46,607 nucleotides of DNA, from contig JAIRUW010000014.1 in the NCBI GenBank assembly GCA_031254195.1, positions 1-46,607 on the forward strand, in the 5' to 3' direction. Positions 33,913 to 43,484 of the stretch are shown one piece after another. Position numbers and translations under genes: made by a program. The notes under the pieces were generated by a model that was not told where the DNA came from, made no database searches, and saw nothing but the letters and a program-made list of their open reading frames with translations. Numbering within the stretch: the stretch's first letter is position 1; every line of letters begins with the position of its first letter. Source of the DNA: Oscillospiraceae bacterium (GTDB lineage Bacteria > Bacillota > Clostridia > Oscillospirales > UBA929).

Positions 33913-34533
33913 ATGAACATCGCATCTGTAGGGGCCGCGTCGGCGACCGCAACGCAGCAAATGCAGGCGAAAGAACCGCAAATCGCTCAGATTACCGCTG
34001 CGCCGGAGCATGGACGGATCGGTGATACGGTCGAAATCAGCCCGAGCCGCGCGAACCGCTCCGCCATGCAGCAGAACAACATGGTGAAGACTGTGAGTAT
34101 GCAGGCGCAGATGCTGAGCCGCATGGCCGAACGTATCATCAAGGAGCAATATGCCAAAGGGAACCAGTTATACATGCTGCTGTATGGAAGTACAGCCGTG
34201 CGGCTTGACCCGACGCTCCGCCCGGAGAGCTTTATACCTGATTTTGTCCCACAGGAGCAGCATCAGGCAGTTGCCAACGCAATCGAATACTTCAGCCCCG
34301 TGCAGACCAGCCGCCGCATCGTCGAAGTGGCCGAGGACATCGCTGGGGGGCCGGAGGCTATCGGACGGCAGCCTGTGCTGGCGGACGCGTTCCGAACCGC
34401 GGTCAGCGTGGCGTTCAACAATGTCCAAGACGCGGTCGGTGGCAATTTGCCCGAACTGACACAGCAAACATACGAGGTCACCATGCAGAAATTTGACAAC
34501 TTTACGACGGACGCAAGGACAGGCGAGTTATAG
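33913..34533 (+). CDS. Unrecognised protein, probably cytoplasmic
   Basis: A 206-residue protein with no family that I recognise. The first 60 residues are low in hydrophobics and rich in A, Q and S, with GDTVEISPSRANRSAMQQ, which looks disordered. Residues about 60-200 are probably helical (MLSRMAERIIKEQYA, then DAFRTAVSVAFNNVQDAV). No signal peptide or membrane helix is present. GGAGGG lies about 8 bases before ATG 33913. It ends before a shared hairpin terminator. It follows the acyl-CoA ligase by 79 bases and may or may not share its transcript. Confidence 0.72.
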   Translation: MNIASVGAASATATQQMQAKEPQIAQITAAPEHGRIGDTVEISPSRANRSAMQQNNMVKTVSMQAQMLSRMAERIIKEQYAKGNQLYMLLYGSTAVRLDPTLRPESFIPDFVPQEQHQAVANAIEYFSPVQTSRRIVEVAEDIAGGPEAIGRQPVLADAFRTAVSVAFNNVQDAVGGNLPELTQQTYEVTMQKFDNFTTDARTGEL

Positions 34534-34546
34534 AAATGTACAGTAA

Positions 34547-34572
34547 ACGGGCGGGCCAAAAGCCCCGCCCGT
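34547..34572. terminator. Two-way terminator between the unknown gene and the aminopeptidase
   Basis: A 9-base perfect stem, ACGGGCGGG with CCCGCCCGT, and an 8-base loop. On the minus strand it is followed by TTTACTG and on the plus strand by TATAGC, so the T-runs are weak. It separates convergent genes. Confidence 0.7.
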
Positions 34573-34587
34573 TATAGCTATGTCTAT

Positions 34588-35922
34588 TTAACAGTCGTTA
34601 TATAACGCCAAAAACGCTTTATACGTCTGCCAGCAGTCGATTTTGGCGGCGACTTCCATTGGCGCGTGCATATTCAGCACGGGTACGCCGATGTCCACCA
34701 CCTCGATATTGCGCATGGCGAGGAACTTGGCGACTGTGCCGCCGCCGCCCTGGTCTACCTTGCCCAGCTCGCCCATTTGCCAGCATACGCCCGCGCCGTC
34801 CAGAAGGCGGCGCGTTTTGGACATGGTCTCCGCCGACGCGTCGGACGAGCCGCTTTTCCCGCCCCGGCCGGTGGCCTTCATCACGCAGGGGCCGTGCCCC
34901 ATCCGCGCGTTGTTCTGCGGGTCGCTGACGTCGGCGAAATTGGGGTCGAAGGCGTTGGTCACGTCGCCGGAGAAGCAGAAGCTGTTTTGGTAGCAGATGC
35001 TCAGCGGCGTTCCCTCGGCAGTGCACATCTCCTCCAAAACCGTGTCGTAAAAGGCGCTCTGCATCCCTGTGATGCCTTCGGAGCCGATCTCCTCCTTGTC
35101 CGCCATGATACAGACGCAGGTGTATTCCGGCGCGGGGCAGTCAAACAGCGCGCGCATGGCGGCGTAGGAGCAGGAGCGGTCGTCGTGGCCGTAGGCGCCA
35201 ATCATCGAGCCGTCCAGCCCCGCGTCGCGGGCATTGCCCGCCGGTACAAGGCAAAGCTCCGCCGACTGGAAGTCGTGCTCGGTCATGCCGTAGCGTTTGT
35301 GGAGGGCGGACAGGACGGCGAACTTGATACGGTCGTCGCCCTCCTCCGCGTCGGGTACCGTCCCGGCCGTCACATTGAGGCTTTCACCGGGGAAGGCTTC
35401 GGCGACCTTTTTCTTCATTTGGTCGGTGCCCAAATGGGGCAGGACGTCTGTGATGAACAGAACCGGGCTGTCGTTGCCGGGGGCGATCTTGACCGCCGTG
35501 CCGTCGCGCAGGTAGACGATGCCGCGCAATTCCAGCGGCGACGCCAGCCAGTGGTATTTCTTGATGCCGCCGTAGTAATGCGTCTTGAGCAGCGCAAAGC
35601 CGTCTTTTTCATAGAGGGGATACGGTTTGAGATCGATGCGCGGCGAGTCGATATGCGCCGCGACAATCCGCAGCCCCTCCGAAAGGGGGCGTTTGCCGCG
35701 CCGGATCAGCATGATCGCCTTGCCGTGCCGTGTGTAGACGGGAATCCTCTGCTTTTCCGCCTGAAAAGCGGCTTCGGCTACGCAGTCGCGTTCCGTCTTG
35801 CCGGCATCTAAAAAATCTTTATAGCCTTTCGCGTAAGCCAGAACCTGCTCCCATTCCCCATCCTTTAGTTTTTCGTAAGCCGGGGCAGGTTTGCGCATCA
35901 AGAGGTCACGTGTGATTTCCAT
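34588..35922 (-). CDS. M18-family aminopeptidase
   Basis: A 444-residue zinc aminopeptidase of the M18 family. The metal-site motifs are visible: AAHIDSPRIDLKP, GAYGHDDRSCSYAA and CIMADKEEIGSEG, with the last zinc histidine in VLNMHAPMEVAAK. These enzymes release N-terminal residues, often acidic ones, and are commonly homo-dodecamers. AAAGGGTGG lies 8 bases before ATG 35922, so the gene begins 25 bases inside the end of the YrdC-CoaE gene; a second ATG at 35898 overlaps that gene's stop as TGATG. The two are read together. Confidence 0.92.
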   Translation of the reverse strand: MEITRDLLMRKPAPAYEKLKDGEWEQVLAYAKGYKDFLDAGKTERDCVAEAAFQAEKQRIPVYTRHGKAIMLIRRGKRPLSEGLRIVAAHIDSPRIDLKPYPLYEKDGFALLKTHYYGGIKKYHWLASPLELRGIVYLRDGTAVKIAPGNDSPVLFITDVLPHLGTDQMKKKVAEAFPGESLNVTAGTVPDAEEGDDRIKFAVLSALHKRYGMTEHDFQSAELCLVPAGNARDAGLDGSMIGAYGHDDRSCSYAAMRALFDCPAPEYTCVCIMADKEEIGSEGITGMQSAFYDTVLEEMCTAEGTPLSICYQNSFCFSGDVTNAFDPNFADVSDPQNNARMGHGPCVMKATGRGGKSGSSDASAETMSKTRRLLDGAGVCWQMGELGKVDQGGGGTVAKFLAMRNIEVVDIGVPVLNMHAPMEVAAKIDCWQTYKAFLALYNDC

Positions 35923-37034
35923 ACATTGTCCACCCTTTCGAATAAATCCGCGGCCGTTTCGTTGTTTTCGATAATCATATTACAGTTTGTTTTGTAAAAC
36001 TCGTCGGTTTTCTGGTTTCGGAGCCGCGCCAGCGCTTCCTCCCGTAATAAGCCGTCGCGTGACATGACGCGCTTTATACGCGCCTCAAAGGTTGCCGTCA
36101 CGGCAATTTTGACGGTACACAGGCTGTCCAGGCCGCTCCCGATCAGCGCGATGGCTTCGATGGCTACCGGCGTATCTTTGTTATCTAAAAAGACGCGCCC
36201 CATCTCGCGCCGTATCTCCGCAAGGACATAGGGGTGGGTGATATGGTTGAGGGCAGTCAGCGCCGCCGGGTTGGAGAACGCGATCTCACGCATTCTGGCG
36301 CGGTCGAAAGGACCGCCCAGCCGGGGGAAGGTTTCCGGGAAGCGCTCCCGCAATTCGTTCAGCATGGCTTTGTTGGATTGCAGCAGGGCATGATAGACCG
36401 TGTCGGCGCGGATGGTAGCCGCGCCCAGCTCTTTGAGCCTGTCCATCACGGCGGACTTGCCCGCGCCGCTGCCGCCTGTGACGCCGATGACCGCCGCGCT
36501 GTGCCGGAGCAGTTCGGGCGGGTCTTTGGTCAGATCTAGGATGGCCGACGGCCTTCCCACAGCGCACGGCCCGCCGTCCACGATGCCGCCCAGCCCGGTC
36601 AGCGTGATTTGCGAGGCCGAGGAGGGGGGCGGCTCGCCGGAGCGGTTGGCCGACGTGAGCGCCAGCGGCACGCCCGCGTGGCGCAAAACCGCCAAGGCCG
36701 CGGGGTGGTCGGGACAGCGTACGGCCAACGTCCCGCTGTCCGCGGGCAGTATCAATGTCAGCGGCCCCGGCCAGTAAAGCGCCGTCAACACATGCGCCGC
36801 AGGCGTGATATGGCAGAGGCAGGCGGCGTTTTCCAAGCCGGAAACCAAAACGGGCAGAGGCTTATTGTCCGGCCTGCCTTTGATGGCGTAGATCCGCGCA
36901 ATGGCGGCGGGATTGGAGGCGTCGGCGGCAAGGCCGTAGACCGTCTCGGTGGGGATGGCGACGACCTCGCCGCGGCGAAGCAGCGCCCCCGCTTCCTGAA
37001 GGTCCGCGTCGCTGCCGCTGTCCAAAATGCGCAT
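35898..37034 (-). CDS. Fusion of YrdC/TsaC (threonylcarbamoyl-AMP synthase) and dephospho-CoA kinase
   Basis: One 378-residue frame with two enzyme domains. Residues about 1-180 are YrdC: VAIPTETVYGLAADA, IKGRPDNKPLPVLV, YWPGPLTLIL and LTSANRSGEPPPSSA, the parts that make threonylcarbamoyl-adenylate for tRNA t6A37. Residues about 183-378 are CoaE: P-loop GVTGGSGAGKSAVMDRLKEL, LNHITHPYV, and FEARIKRVMSRDGLLREEA, which phosphorylates dephospho-CoA. The usual DxD of CoaE reads RAD here, so one acidic residue is missing. There is no stop, ribosome site or frame slip at the junction (RHSAAVIGVTGG). ATG 37034 fits the AGGTGG site at 11 bases. It overlaps the aminopeptidase. Confidence 0.88.
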   Translation of the reverse strand: MRILDSGSDADLQEAGALLRRGEVVAIPTETVYGLAADASNPAAIARIYAIKGRPDNKPLPVLVSGLENAACLCHITPAAHVLTALYWPGPLTLILPADSGTLAVRCPDHPAALAVLRHAGVPLALTSANRSGEPPPSSASQITLTGLGGIVDGGPCAVGRPSAILDLTKDPPELLRHSAAVIGVTGGSGAGKSAVMDRLKELGAATIRADTVYHALLQSNKAMLNELRERFPETFPRLGGPFDRARMREIAFSNPAALTALNHITHPYVLAEIRREMGRVFLDNKDTPVAIEAIALIGSGLDSLCTVKIAVTATFEARIKRVMSRDGLLREEALARLRNQKTDEFYKTNCNMIIENNETAADLFERVDNVWKSHVTS

Positions 37035-37037
37035 GGT

Positions 37038-37067
37038 TTGACGTACCACCTGTCCTTATGATATAAT
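37038..37067 (+). promoter_or_regulatory. Promoter of the lipid kinase gene
   Basis: TTGACG (37038-37043), 18 bases, TATAAT (37062-37067), a strong vegetative promoter about 30 bases before the gene. Its -35 box lies within 10 bases of the start codon of the divergent fusion gene, so the two starts are closely coupled. Confidence 0.75.
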
Positions 37068-37095
37068 AAATCCATTATACTTAGGGGATGCTCGA

Positions 37096-38019
37096 ATGAC
37101 AAGGCATTTATTCGTGGTCAACCCTCTTTCGCGCGAAGCGCCCAGGCTGGCCGCGGCGGCCGCGGCGGTCTGCGCGCGGCTGGGGCTGGAGCATATGGTG
37201 CAAACATCCGGGTACGCGGGCGAGACAATCGAAATCGTCTCGCGGGAGGCAAGCCGGGATGGGGAACTGCGGGTTTATGTCCTGGGCGGCGACGGGTCGC
37301 TCAACGAAGCCGTCCGCGGGGCGGACGGGGCCGGCCACGTAGCCATAACGCAGATACCCTGCGGCACAGGCAATGATTTTATCCGCTGCTTTGGCGGTAA
37401 GGACGGGTTTTTAGAGCCGGAAGAGCTGATCCATGGCCGTGAAATACCGCTGGACCTGATGGAGGTCACGATAGACGGCCTGCCGCCGCGCTTCGCGGTC
37501 AATATCTGCTCGGCCGGCGTGGACGCCGATGTGGCGGCGGGCGTTCGGCGGCATACATGGGCGCGGCGGTGGGGGAGCAAGATGCCCTATAACCTCTCGC
37601 TGGTTTCGGCGGTCGTCCGGGGATATACCCGCCGGTACGGGGTCACGGTCGACGGGCAGTGTTTAGACGGAACATACTCCCTGCTGGCCTGTTGCAACGG
37701 GCAGGTTTACGGCGGCGGGTTCAAGGCTTGCCCCGACGCGGATCCGGCAGACGGGCAGCTGGAGTTTTTGCTGATCAAAGCCGTCTCCCGCCTGACGCTG
37801 GCGCGTGTGGTCGGCGATTACGCTGCTGGAAAATATAAGGAGATGACGGACATCATCAGGCATATACCGGGGAAGTCGATTACGATAGAAGGCAAAAAGC
37901 CGTTTTTTGTTAATTACGACGGCGAGACGATCCGGGCGCGGCGCGTGACATTCGCGCTTTCGGGGCAAAAGCTGCGGTTCATAGTGCCTGAGAAAGTGTT
38001 AACGCCCAGCATACGCTAG
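37096..38019 (+). CDS. Diacylglycerol kinase family (YegS/DgkB-like) lipid kinase
   Basis: A 307-residue kinase of the DAGK catalytic family. HLFVVNPLS begins the fold, VYVLGGDGSLNEAV is the nucleotide-binding GGDG loop, and IPCGTGNDFIRCFGG the following signature. SLLACCNGQVYGGGFKACPDADPADGQLEF is the C-terminal metal-linked region. DgkB in Firmicutes returns diacylglycerol from lipoteichoic acid synthesis to phosphatidic acid; other members are sphingosine- or multiple-substrate kinases, so the lipid is not certain. A good promoter (37038-37067) stands upstream. The stop codon lies inside a hairpin (38001-38024). Confidence 0.9.
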   Translation: MTRHLFVVNPLSREAPRLAAAAAAVCARLGLEHMVQTSGYAGETIEIVSREASRDGELRVYVLGGDGSLNEAVRGADGAGHVAITQIPCGTGNDFIRCFGGKDGFLEPEELIHGREIPLDLMEVTIDGLPPRFAVNICSAGVDADVAAGVRRHTWARRWGSKMPYNLSLVSAVVRGYTRRYGVTVDGQCLDGTYSLLACCNGQVYGGGFKACPDADPADGQLEFLLIKAVSRLTLARVVGDYAAGKYKEMTDIIRHIPGKSITIEGKKPFFVNYDGETIRARRVTFALSGQKLRFIVPEKVLTPSIR

Positions 38020-38024
38020 GCGTT
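38001..38024. repeat. Hairpin with AGC-ATAC-GCT core, copy 2
   Basis: AACGCC, C, AGC, loop ATAC, GCT, A, GGCGTT: a 9-pair stem with one mismatch. It spans the lipid kinase stop codon and ends five bases before the stop of the convergent small gene, so it may serve both as a terminator or 3' stabiliser. It shares its core with the hairpin at 33876-33891. Confidence 0.5.
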
Positions 38025-38028
38025 ATCC

Positions 38029-38331
38029 TTACTTTCCGCTCAAAGCCCTGTCCAGCCAGACCGCGCCTACGTCGATGGCGGAGTACAGACTGTTTTTCTC
38101 ACTCTTTTTCACTACCCGGTCGCGGCTCTTGAGGTCGGGGTCGGTCAGCTGCAACTGTAGGGACACGCGTGTCGGCAAAGCCACGCCGTCCTTTTCCGCC
38201 GAGTCGAGGATTTGAAGCATGACGATATATTTTTGCGCCATGCTGCCATAATATAACAGCGTGTCTTTGCGGCGCAGAGGGTGTCCTTTATATGTCAGTC
38301 CTTCTTTTTTCTTTTTGACTGCGGTGGGCAT
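38029..38331 (-). CDS. Small unknown basic protein
   Basis: A 100-residue protein with an all-soluble, basic sequence (MPTAVKKKKEGLTYKGHPLR at the start). The centre (QKYIVMLQILDS, then TRVSLQLQLTDPDLKSRDRV) suggests a compact alpha/beta fold, and the end is AIDVGAVWLDRALSGK. I recall similar uncharacterised proteins in Clostridia but no function. It has a very strong promoter (TTGACA, 17 bases, TATACT) diverging from the glycolytic operon, and AGAGGTG before the ATG, so it is probably expressed well. Confidence 0.78.
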   Translation of the reverse strand: MPTAVKKKKEGLTYKGHPLRRKDTLLYYGSMAQKYIVMLQILDSAEKDGVALPTRVSLQLQLTDPDLKSRDRVVKKSEKNSLYSAIDVGAVWLDRALSGK

Positions 38332-38363
38332 TGTCTTTCACCTCTTTTGAGAGTTCTTCGGAC

Positions 38364-38392
38364 AGTATATCCTATTATGGATATCTTGTCAA
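38364..38392 (-). promoter_or_regulatory. Strong promoter of the small unknown gene
   Basis: Minus strand TTGACA (38387-38392), 17 bases, TATACT (38364-38369): nearly the ideal vegetative promoter. It lies about 35 bases before the gene and is back to back with the pgk promoter. Confidence 0.85.
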
Positions 38393-38426
38393 AGTATTTT
38401 TATCGCAAAGATTGGAAAAAAATCAC

Positions 38427-38455
38427 TTGATAAAATGTTTGTTTTTTGATATACT
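38427..38455 (+). promoter_or_regulatory. Promoter of the pgk-tpiA-gpmI-eno operon
   Basis: TTGATA (38427-38432), 17 bases, TATACT (38450-38455), about 35 bases before the pgk start, with no other clear promoter inside the operon. Confidence 0.82.
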
Positions 38456-38490
38456 GCCCTCGACAATGAGTTTGTTTGGAGGTTTCGTGT

Positions 38491-39675
38491 ATGGAATATG
38501 ACAAAAAAAGTATTGAGAACATTGACGTTACGCGGAAAAAGGCTCTAGTGCGTTGTGATTTCAACGTTCCGCAGGACGACGCCGGAAGGATCACCGCCGA
38601 CAAGCGTATCGTCGAATCCCTGCCCACGCTGAGATACCTGCTGGATCACGACGCGGCGGTCATTGCCTGCTCCCATTTGGGGCGCCCGAAAGGGGCGGTC
38701 AACCCCAAATACTCCCTCATCCCGGTGGCCAAACGGCTGGAAGAGCTGTTGCACAGGCCCGTCATCATGGCCGGAGATGTTGTGGGTGAGGATGCTAAGG
38801 CAAAGGCGGCGGCGCTCCAGCCCGGGCAGATCATGTTGCTGGAAAACGTGCGCTTCCACGCGGAGGAAGAGAAAAACGACCCGGCGTTCGCCAAACAGCT
38901 CGCGGACATGGCTGACATTTTCGTCAATGACGCTTTCGGTACGGCGCACCGCGCCCACGCTTCCACCGCCGGGGTCGCGGACTACCTGCCCGCCGTATGC
39001 GGCTTCCTGATCCAAAAAGAAATCAATGTGATGGGGCGCGCCCTGGCGAACCCCAAGCACCCCTTCGTCGTTGTGCTGGGCGGCGCCAAGGTGAGCGACA
39101 AGATCGGTGTGATCAACAATCTGCTCAATAAGGTCGATACCATTATTATCGGCGGCGCGATGGCCTATACCTTCAAAAAAGCTTGTGGCCGCCCAATCGG
39201 CAAGTCCCGCTGCGAGGAAGACAAGCTGGATCTCGCCAAAGAGCTGGTGCTCAAAGCGGTGGGTCTGGGCGTGCATTTCTATCTGCCGGGCGACCATGTT
39301 GTGGGCAGCCATTTCGGCGCCGACGCCAAAGCGCATATTGTACGGCATATCCCCGCCGAGATGATGGGGATGGACATTGGCCCGACGACAACGACCCGGT
39401 ATGTCAAGGAGATTATGAAAGCCGGCACCATTATATGGAACGGCCCGATGGGCGTCTTTGAGTTCCCCGATTTTTCTGAGGGGACAAAGATGATCGCTCG
39501 CGCCATGGCCAAGGCGGACGGCATCAGCATTGTAGGCGGCGGCGACAGCGCGGCGGCGGCCGAGCAGTTTGGGTTCGCCGACAGAATGGACCATGTTTCC
39601 ACCGGCGGCGGTGCGTCGCTGGAGTTTTTAGAAGGGCTGGAACTGCCCGGGATCGCGTGTCTACAAGATAAATAG
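38491..39675 (+). CDS. pgk: Phosphoglycerate kinase
   Basis: A 394-residue PGK of normal length. ALVRCDFNVPQDD, then CSHLGRPKG and LLENVRFHAEE are substrate-site motifs; VVLGGAKVSDKIGV, WNGPMGVFEF and GGGDSAAAA form the ATP domain. It transfers phosphate from 1,3-bisphosphoglycerate to ADP. The start is ATG 38491 (TTTGGAGG 8 bases upstream); an earlier TTG in frame has no support. It heads a four-gene glycolytic operon; GAPDH is not adjacent as it often is. Confidence 0.97.
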   Translation: MEYDKKSIENIDVTRKKALVRCDFNVPQDDAGRITADKRIVESLPTLRYLLDHDAAVIACSHLGRPKGAVNPKYSLIPVAKRLEELLHRPVIMAGDVVGEDAKAKAAALQPGQIMLLENVRFHAEEEKNDPAFAKQLADMADIFVNDAFGTAHRAHASTAGVADYLPAVCGFLIQKEINVMGRALANPKHPFVVVLGGAKVSDKIGVINNLLNKVDTIIIGGAMAYTFKKACGRPIGKSRCEEDKLDLAKELVLKAVGLGVHFYLPGDHVVGSHFGADAKAHIVRHIPAEMMGMDIGPTTTTRYVKEIMKAGTIIWNGPMGVFEFPDFSEGTKMIARAMAKADGISIVGGGDSAAAAEQFGFADRMDHVSTGGGASLEFLEGLELPGIACLQDK

Positions 39676-39719
39676 AGAGAACCAAAAACAAAGTGGGTTA
39701 AATAGAAAGGAGCGCAACC

Positions 39720-40490
39720 ATGAACAGGAGATACCGCAAAACCATCATCGCAGGGAACTGGAAGATGAACCAGACGCCCGCCGAGGCCCGCGCCCTCTTA
39801 GACGGCGTGAAGGGGCTGTGCGCCAAAGCCAAATGGTGCGAAGTCGTAGTATGTGTCCCATACATCGACATCCCGCTGGCCGTCCGTGTCCTCAAAGACT
39901 GCCGCATCTCAGTCGGCGCGCAGAACATGCACCAGGAGGCATCCGGCGCTTACACCGGCGAAATCAGCGCGAATATGCTCAAAGACGCGGGCGTAAAGTA
40001 CGTCATCATCGGACACAGCGAACGCCGGCAGTATTTCGGCGAAACAGACGCGCTGGTGTCACAGAAGGTAACCCGCGCCCTTGAAGCCGAGCTTCGCCCC
40101 ATCGTCTGCGTCGGGGAAACATTGCAGCAGCGGGACATGGGGATTACCCTTGAGATCGTCGGCGCGCAGGTCAAAGCCGCGCTCAGCGCCGTGTCGGCCG
40201 ATAAGCTGCGCCGCGTTGTGTTCGCCTACGAGCCGGTATGGGCTATCGGCACAGGCCGCACCGCCACGACCGAGCAGGCCGCCGAGGTCTGCAACCATAT
40301 CCGCACCATCGTCCGCAAAAAATACGGCGCGCGCGCCGCGAGAGGCGTGACCATCCAGTATGGCGGCTCGATGAACGACAGCAACGCAAAGGAGCTGCTG
40401 GCCGAGCTGGACATCGACGGAGGACTGATCGGCGGCGCGTCACTGAAAGCGGAGTCGTTTGCCACGATTGTCAACGCCGCTAACCAGTAA
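39720..40490 (+). CDS. tpiA: Triosephosphate isomerase
   Basis: A 256-residue TIM. IIAGNWKMNQTPAE has the catalytic lysine, VIIGHSERRQYFGE the catalytic histidine loop, and YEPVWAIGTGRTAT the catalytic glutamate and flexible loop; GGSMNDSNAKEL and GGLIGGASLK close the phosphate site. It interconverts dihydroxyacetone phosphate and glyceraldehyde 3-phosphate. It starts 44 bases after pgk with AAAGGAG and ends nine bases before gpmI. Confidence 0.97.
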   Translation: MNRRYRKTIIAGNWKMNQTPAEARALLDGVKGLCAKAKWCEVVVCVPYIDIPLAVRVLKDCRISVGAQNMHQEASGAYTGEISANMLKDAGVKYVIIGHSERRQYFGETDALVSQKVTRALEAELRPIVCVGETLQQRDMGITLEIVGAQVKAALSAVSADKLRRVVFAYEPVWAIGTGRTATTEQAAEVCNHIRTIVRKKYGARAARGVTIQYGGSMNDSNAKELLAELDIDGGLIGGASLKAESFATIVNAANQ

Positions 40491-40499
40491 AGGAGAAAC

Positions 40500-42017
40500 A
40501 TGACTAAACAACCATTCGTGTTAATCATCCTCGATGGCTTTGGCATGGCCCCCAAAGGCCCTGCCAACGCCATCTCGCGCGTCCCTACTCCGGTGATGGA
40601 CAGGCTCTTCAAAGAGCGCCCGAACACCAGCCTTTCGGCGTCCGGCATGGATGTCGGCCTGCCCGAGGGGCAGATGGGCAACAGCGAGGTGGGGCATACC
40701 AACATCGGCGCGGGGCGCATCGTATTCCAAGACCTGCCCCGCATTACCAAGGACATACAGGAGGGCGGCTTCTTTGAAAACACCGCCTTCAACGCCGCCA
40801 TCGACAACTGCCTGCAAAAGGGCACAGCCCTCCACCTGATGGGGCTGATGAGCGACGGCGGGGTGCATAGCCACAATACCCATGTTTGGGCGTTTTTAGA
40901 GCTTTGCAAGCGGCGCGGCCTCGACCGTGTTTATCTGCACTGCTTCCTGGACGGGCGTGACGTACCGCCGCATTCGGGGCATGGGTTTGTCGCCGAGGCT
41001 GTGGAAAAATGCAAGGAGACCGGCGGTCAGGTCGCGACGGTGATGGGGCGGTATTACGCCATGGACCGGGACAACCGCTGGGAGCGCGTTCAACGCGCTT
41101 ACGCCGCTCTGGTGTACGGCGAGGGGACGTTTAACCCTGACCCTGCGGGTTCGGTGCAGGCCAGCTACGACGCGGGCGTGACCGACGAGTTTATGGAGCC
41201 GGTGGTATGCGTGAAAGGCGCGGAGGTCAGGGAAGGCGACAGCATCATCTTTTACAATTTCCGTCCCGACCGCGCCAGGGAGATCACAAGAGCGTTCACA
41301 GACCCCGCGTTCGACGGTTTTGAGCGGAAAAAGGGGTATTTCCCGGTACAGTATGTCTGCACGACCGAGTATTCCGCCGACATGCCCAACGTGACGGTAG
41401 CATACCCGCCCAAAGCGCTGACGCATATCTTCGGCGAGTATATCAGCCGTTTGGGGCTGACGCAGCTTCGGATCGCCGAGACGGAGAAGTACGCGCATGT
41501 GACATTTTTCTTCAATGGCGGTGAGGAGAAAACCTTTGACGGTGAAGAGCGTGTGCTGATTCCGTCGCCCAAGGTGGCGACCTATGACTTAAAGCCGGAG
41601 ATGAGCGCCTATGAGGTCACCGACGCGGTGGTGGAACGGATCAGGAGCGGCAGTTATGACGTAATTATCCTCAATTTCGCCAACTGCGACATGGTGGGGC
41701 ATACCGGCATCATGGAGGCGGCGGAGAAAGCTGTGATAACTGTGGACGAGTGCGTCGGGCGGGTGCTGGCGGCTGTGTCGGAAATGGCGGGCACCGCCAT
41801 CGTTACCGCCGACCACGGCAACGCCGACTGTATGCTGGAGCCGGACGGCAAGTCGCCGTTCACCGCGCACACAACCAACCCTGTGCCGTTTATTCTGGTG
41901 GGCGCGGACGCCAAGCTGCGCGACGGCGGCAGGCTATGCGACATCTGCCCGACGATACTGGATCTGATGGGCTTGCAAAAGCCGGAGGAAATGACAGGGG
42001 AGAGCCTGATTGTGTAA
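40500..42017 (+). CDS. gpmI: 2,3-bisphosphoglycerate-independent phosphoglycerate mutase
   Basis: A 505-residue manganese-dependent mutase. LIILDGFGMAP supplies the first metal aspartate, GNSEVGHTNIGAGR the phosphoserine region, CFLDGRDVPPHSG the substrate loop, and NFANCDMVGHTG and VTADHGNADCM the remaining metal ligands. It converts 3-phosphoglycerate to 2-phosphoglycerate without a bisphosphate cofactor. AAAGGAG lies 5 bases before ATG 40500. Confidence 0.97.
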   Translation: MTKQPFVLIILDGFGMAPKGPANAISRVPTPVMDRLFKERPNTSLSASGMDVGLPEGQMGNSEVGHTNIGAGRIVFQDLPRITKDIQEGGFFENTAFNAAIDNCLQKGTALHLMGLMSDGGVHSHNTHVWAFLELCKRRGLDRVYLHCFLDGRDVPPHSGHGFVAEAVEKCKETGGQVATVMGRYYAMDRDNRWERVQRAYAALVYGEGTFNPDPAGSVQASYDAGVTDEFMEPVVCVKGAEVREGDSIIFYNFRPDRAREITRAFTDPAFDGFERKKGYFPVQYVCTTEYSADMPNVTVAYPPKALTHIFGEYISRLGLTQLRIAETEKYAHVTFFFNGGEEKTFDGEERVLIPSPKVATYDLKPEMSAYEVTDAVVERIRSGSYDVIILNFANCDMVGHTGIMEAAEKAVITVDECVGRVLAAVSEMAGTAIVTADHGNADCMLEPDGKSPFTAHTTNPVPFILVGADAKLRDGGRLCDICPTILDLMGLQKPEEMTGESLIV

Positions 42018-43385
<1,368 letters not shown>

Positions 43386-43396
43386 CCTAAAATGGT

Positions 43397-43422
43397 AAAA
43401 ACCCGCCTTAAGGCGGGTTTTT
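43397..43422 (+). terminator. Rho-independent terminator of the glycolytic operon
   Basis: AAAAACCCGCC, loop TTAA, GGCGGGTTTTT: an 11-pair stem with built-in T-run, 11 bases after the eno stop. Confidence 0.95.
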
Positions 43423-43449
43423 CAATTGGCGGCAGCATCCGCCCCCGCC

Positions 43450-43478
43450 TTGCTTATTTACTCAACGTCCGGTATACT
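43450..43478 (+). promoter_or_regulatory. Promoter of the MATE gene
   Basis: TTGCTT (43450-43455), 17 bases, TATACT (43473-43478). The -10 box ends six bases before the MATE ATG (43485), so the expected transcript would start at or very near the start codon. Confidence 0.6.
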
Positions 43479-43484
43479 GTAACC

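Noticed and set aside
34666..35811. A 381-codon plus-strand frame opposite the M18 aminopeptidase
   Set aside because: It is a shadow of the aminopeptidase, whose active-site motifs are all on the minus strand.
37040..37050. A GGTGGTAC stretch like the T-box antiterminator core
   Set aside because: It is only the ribosome site region of the fusion gene; no specifier stem or terminator is present.
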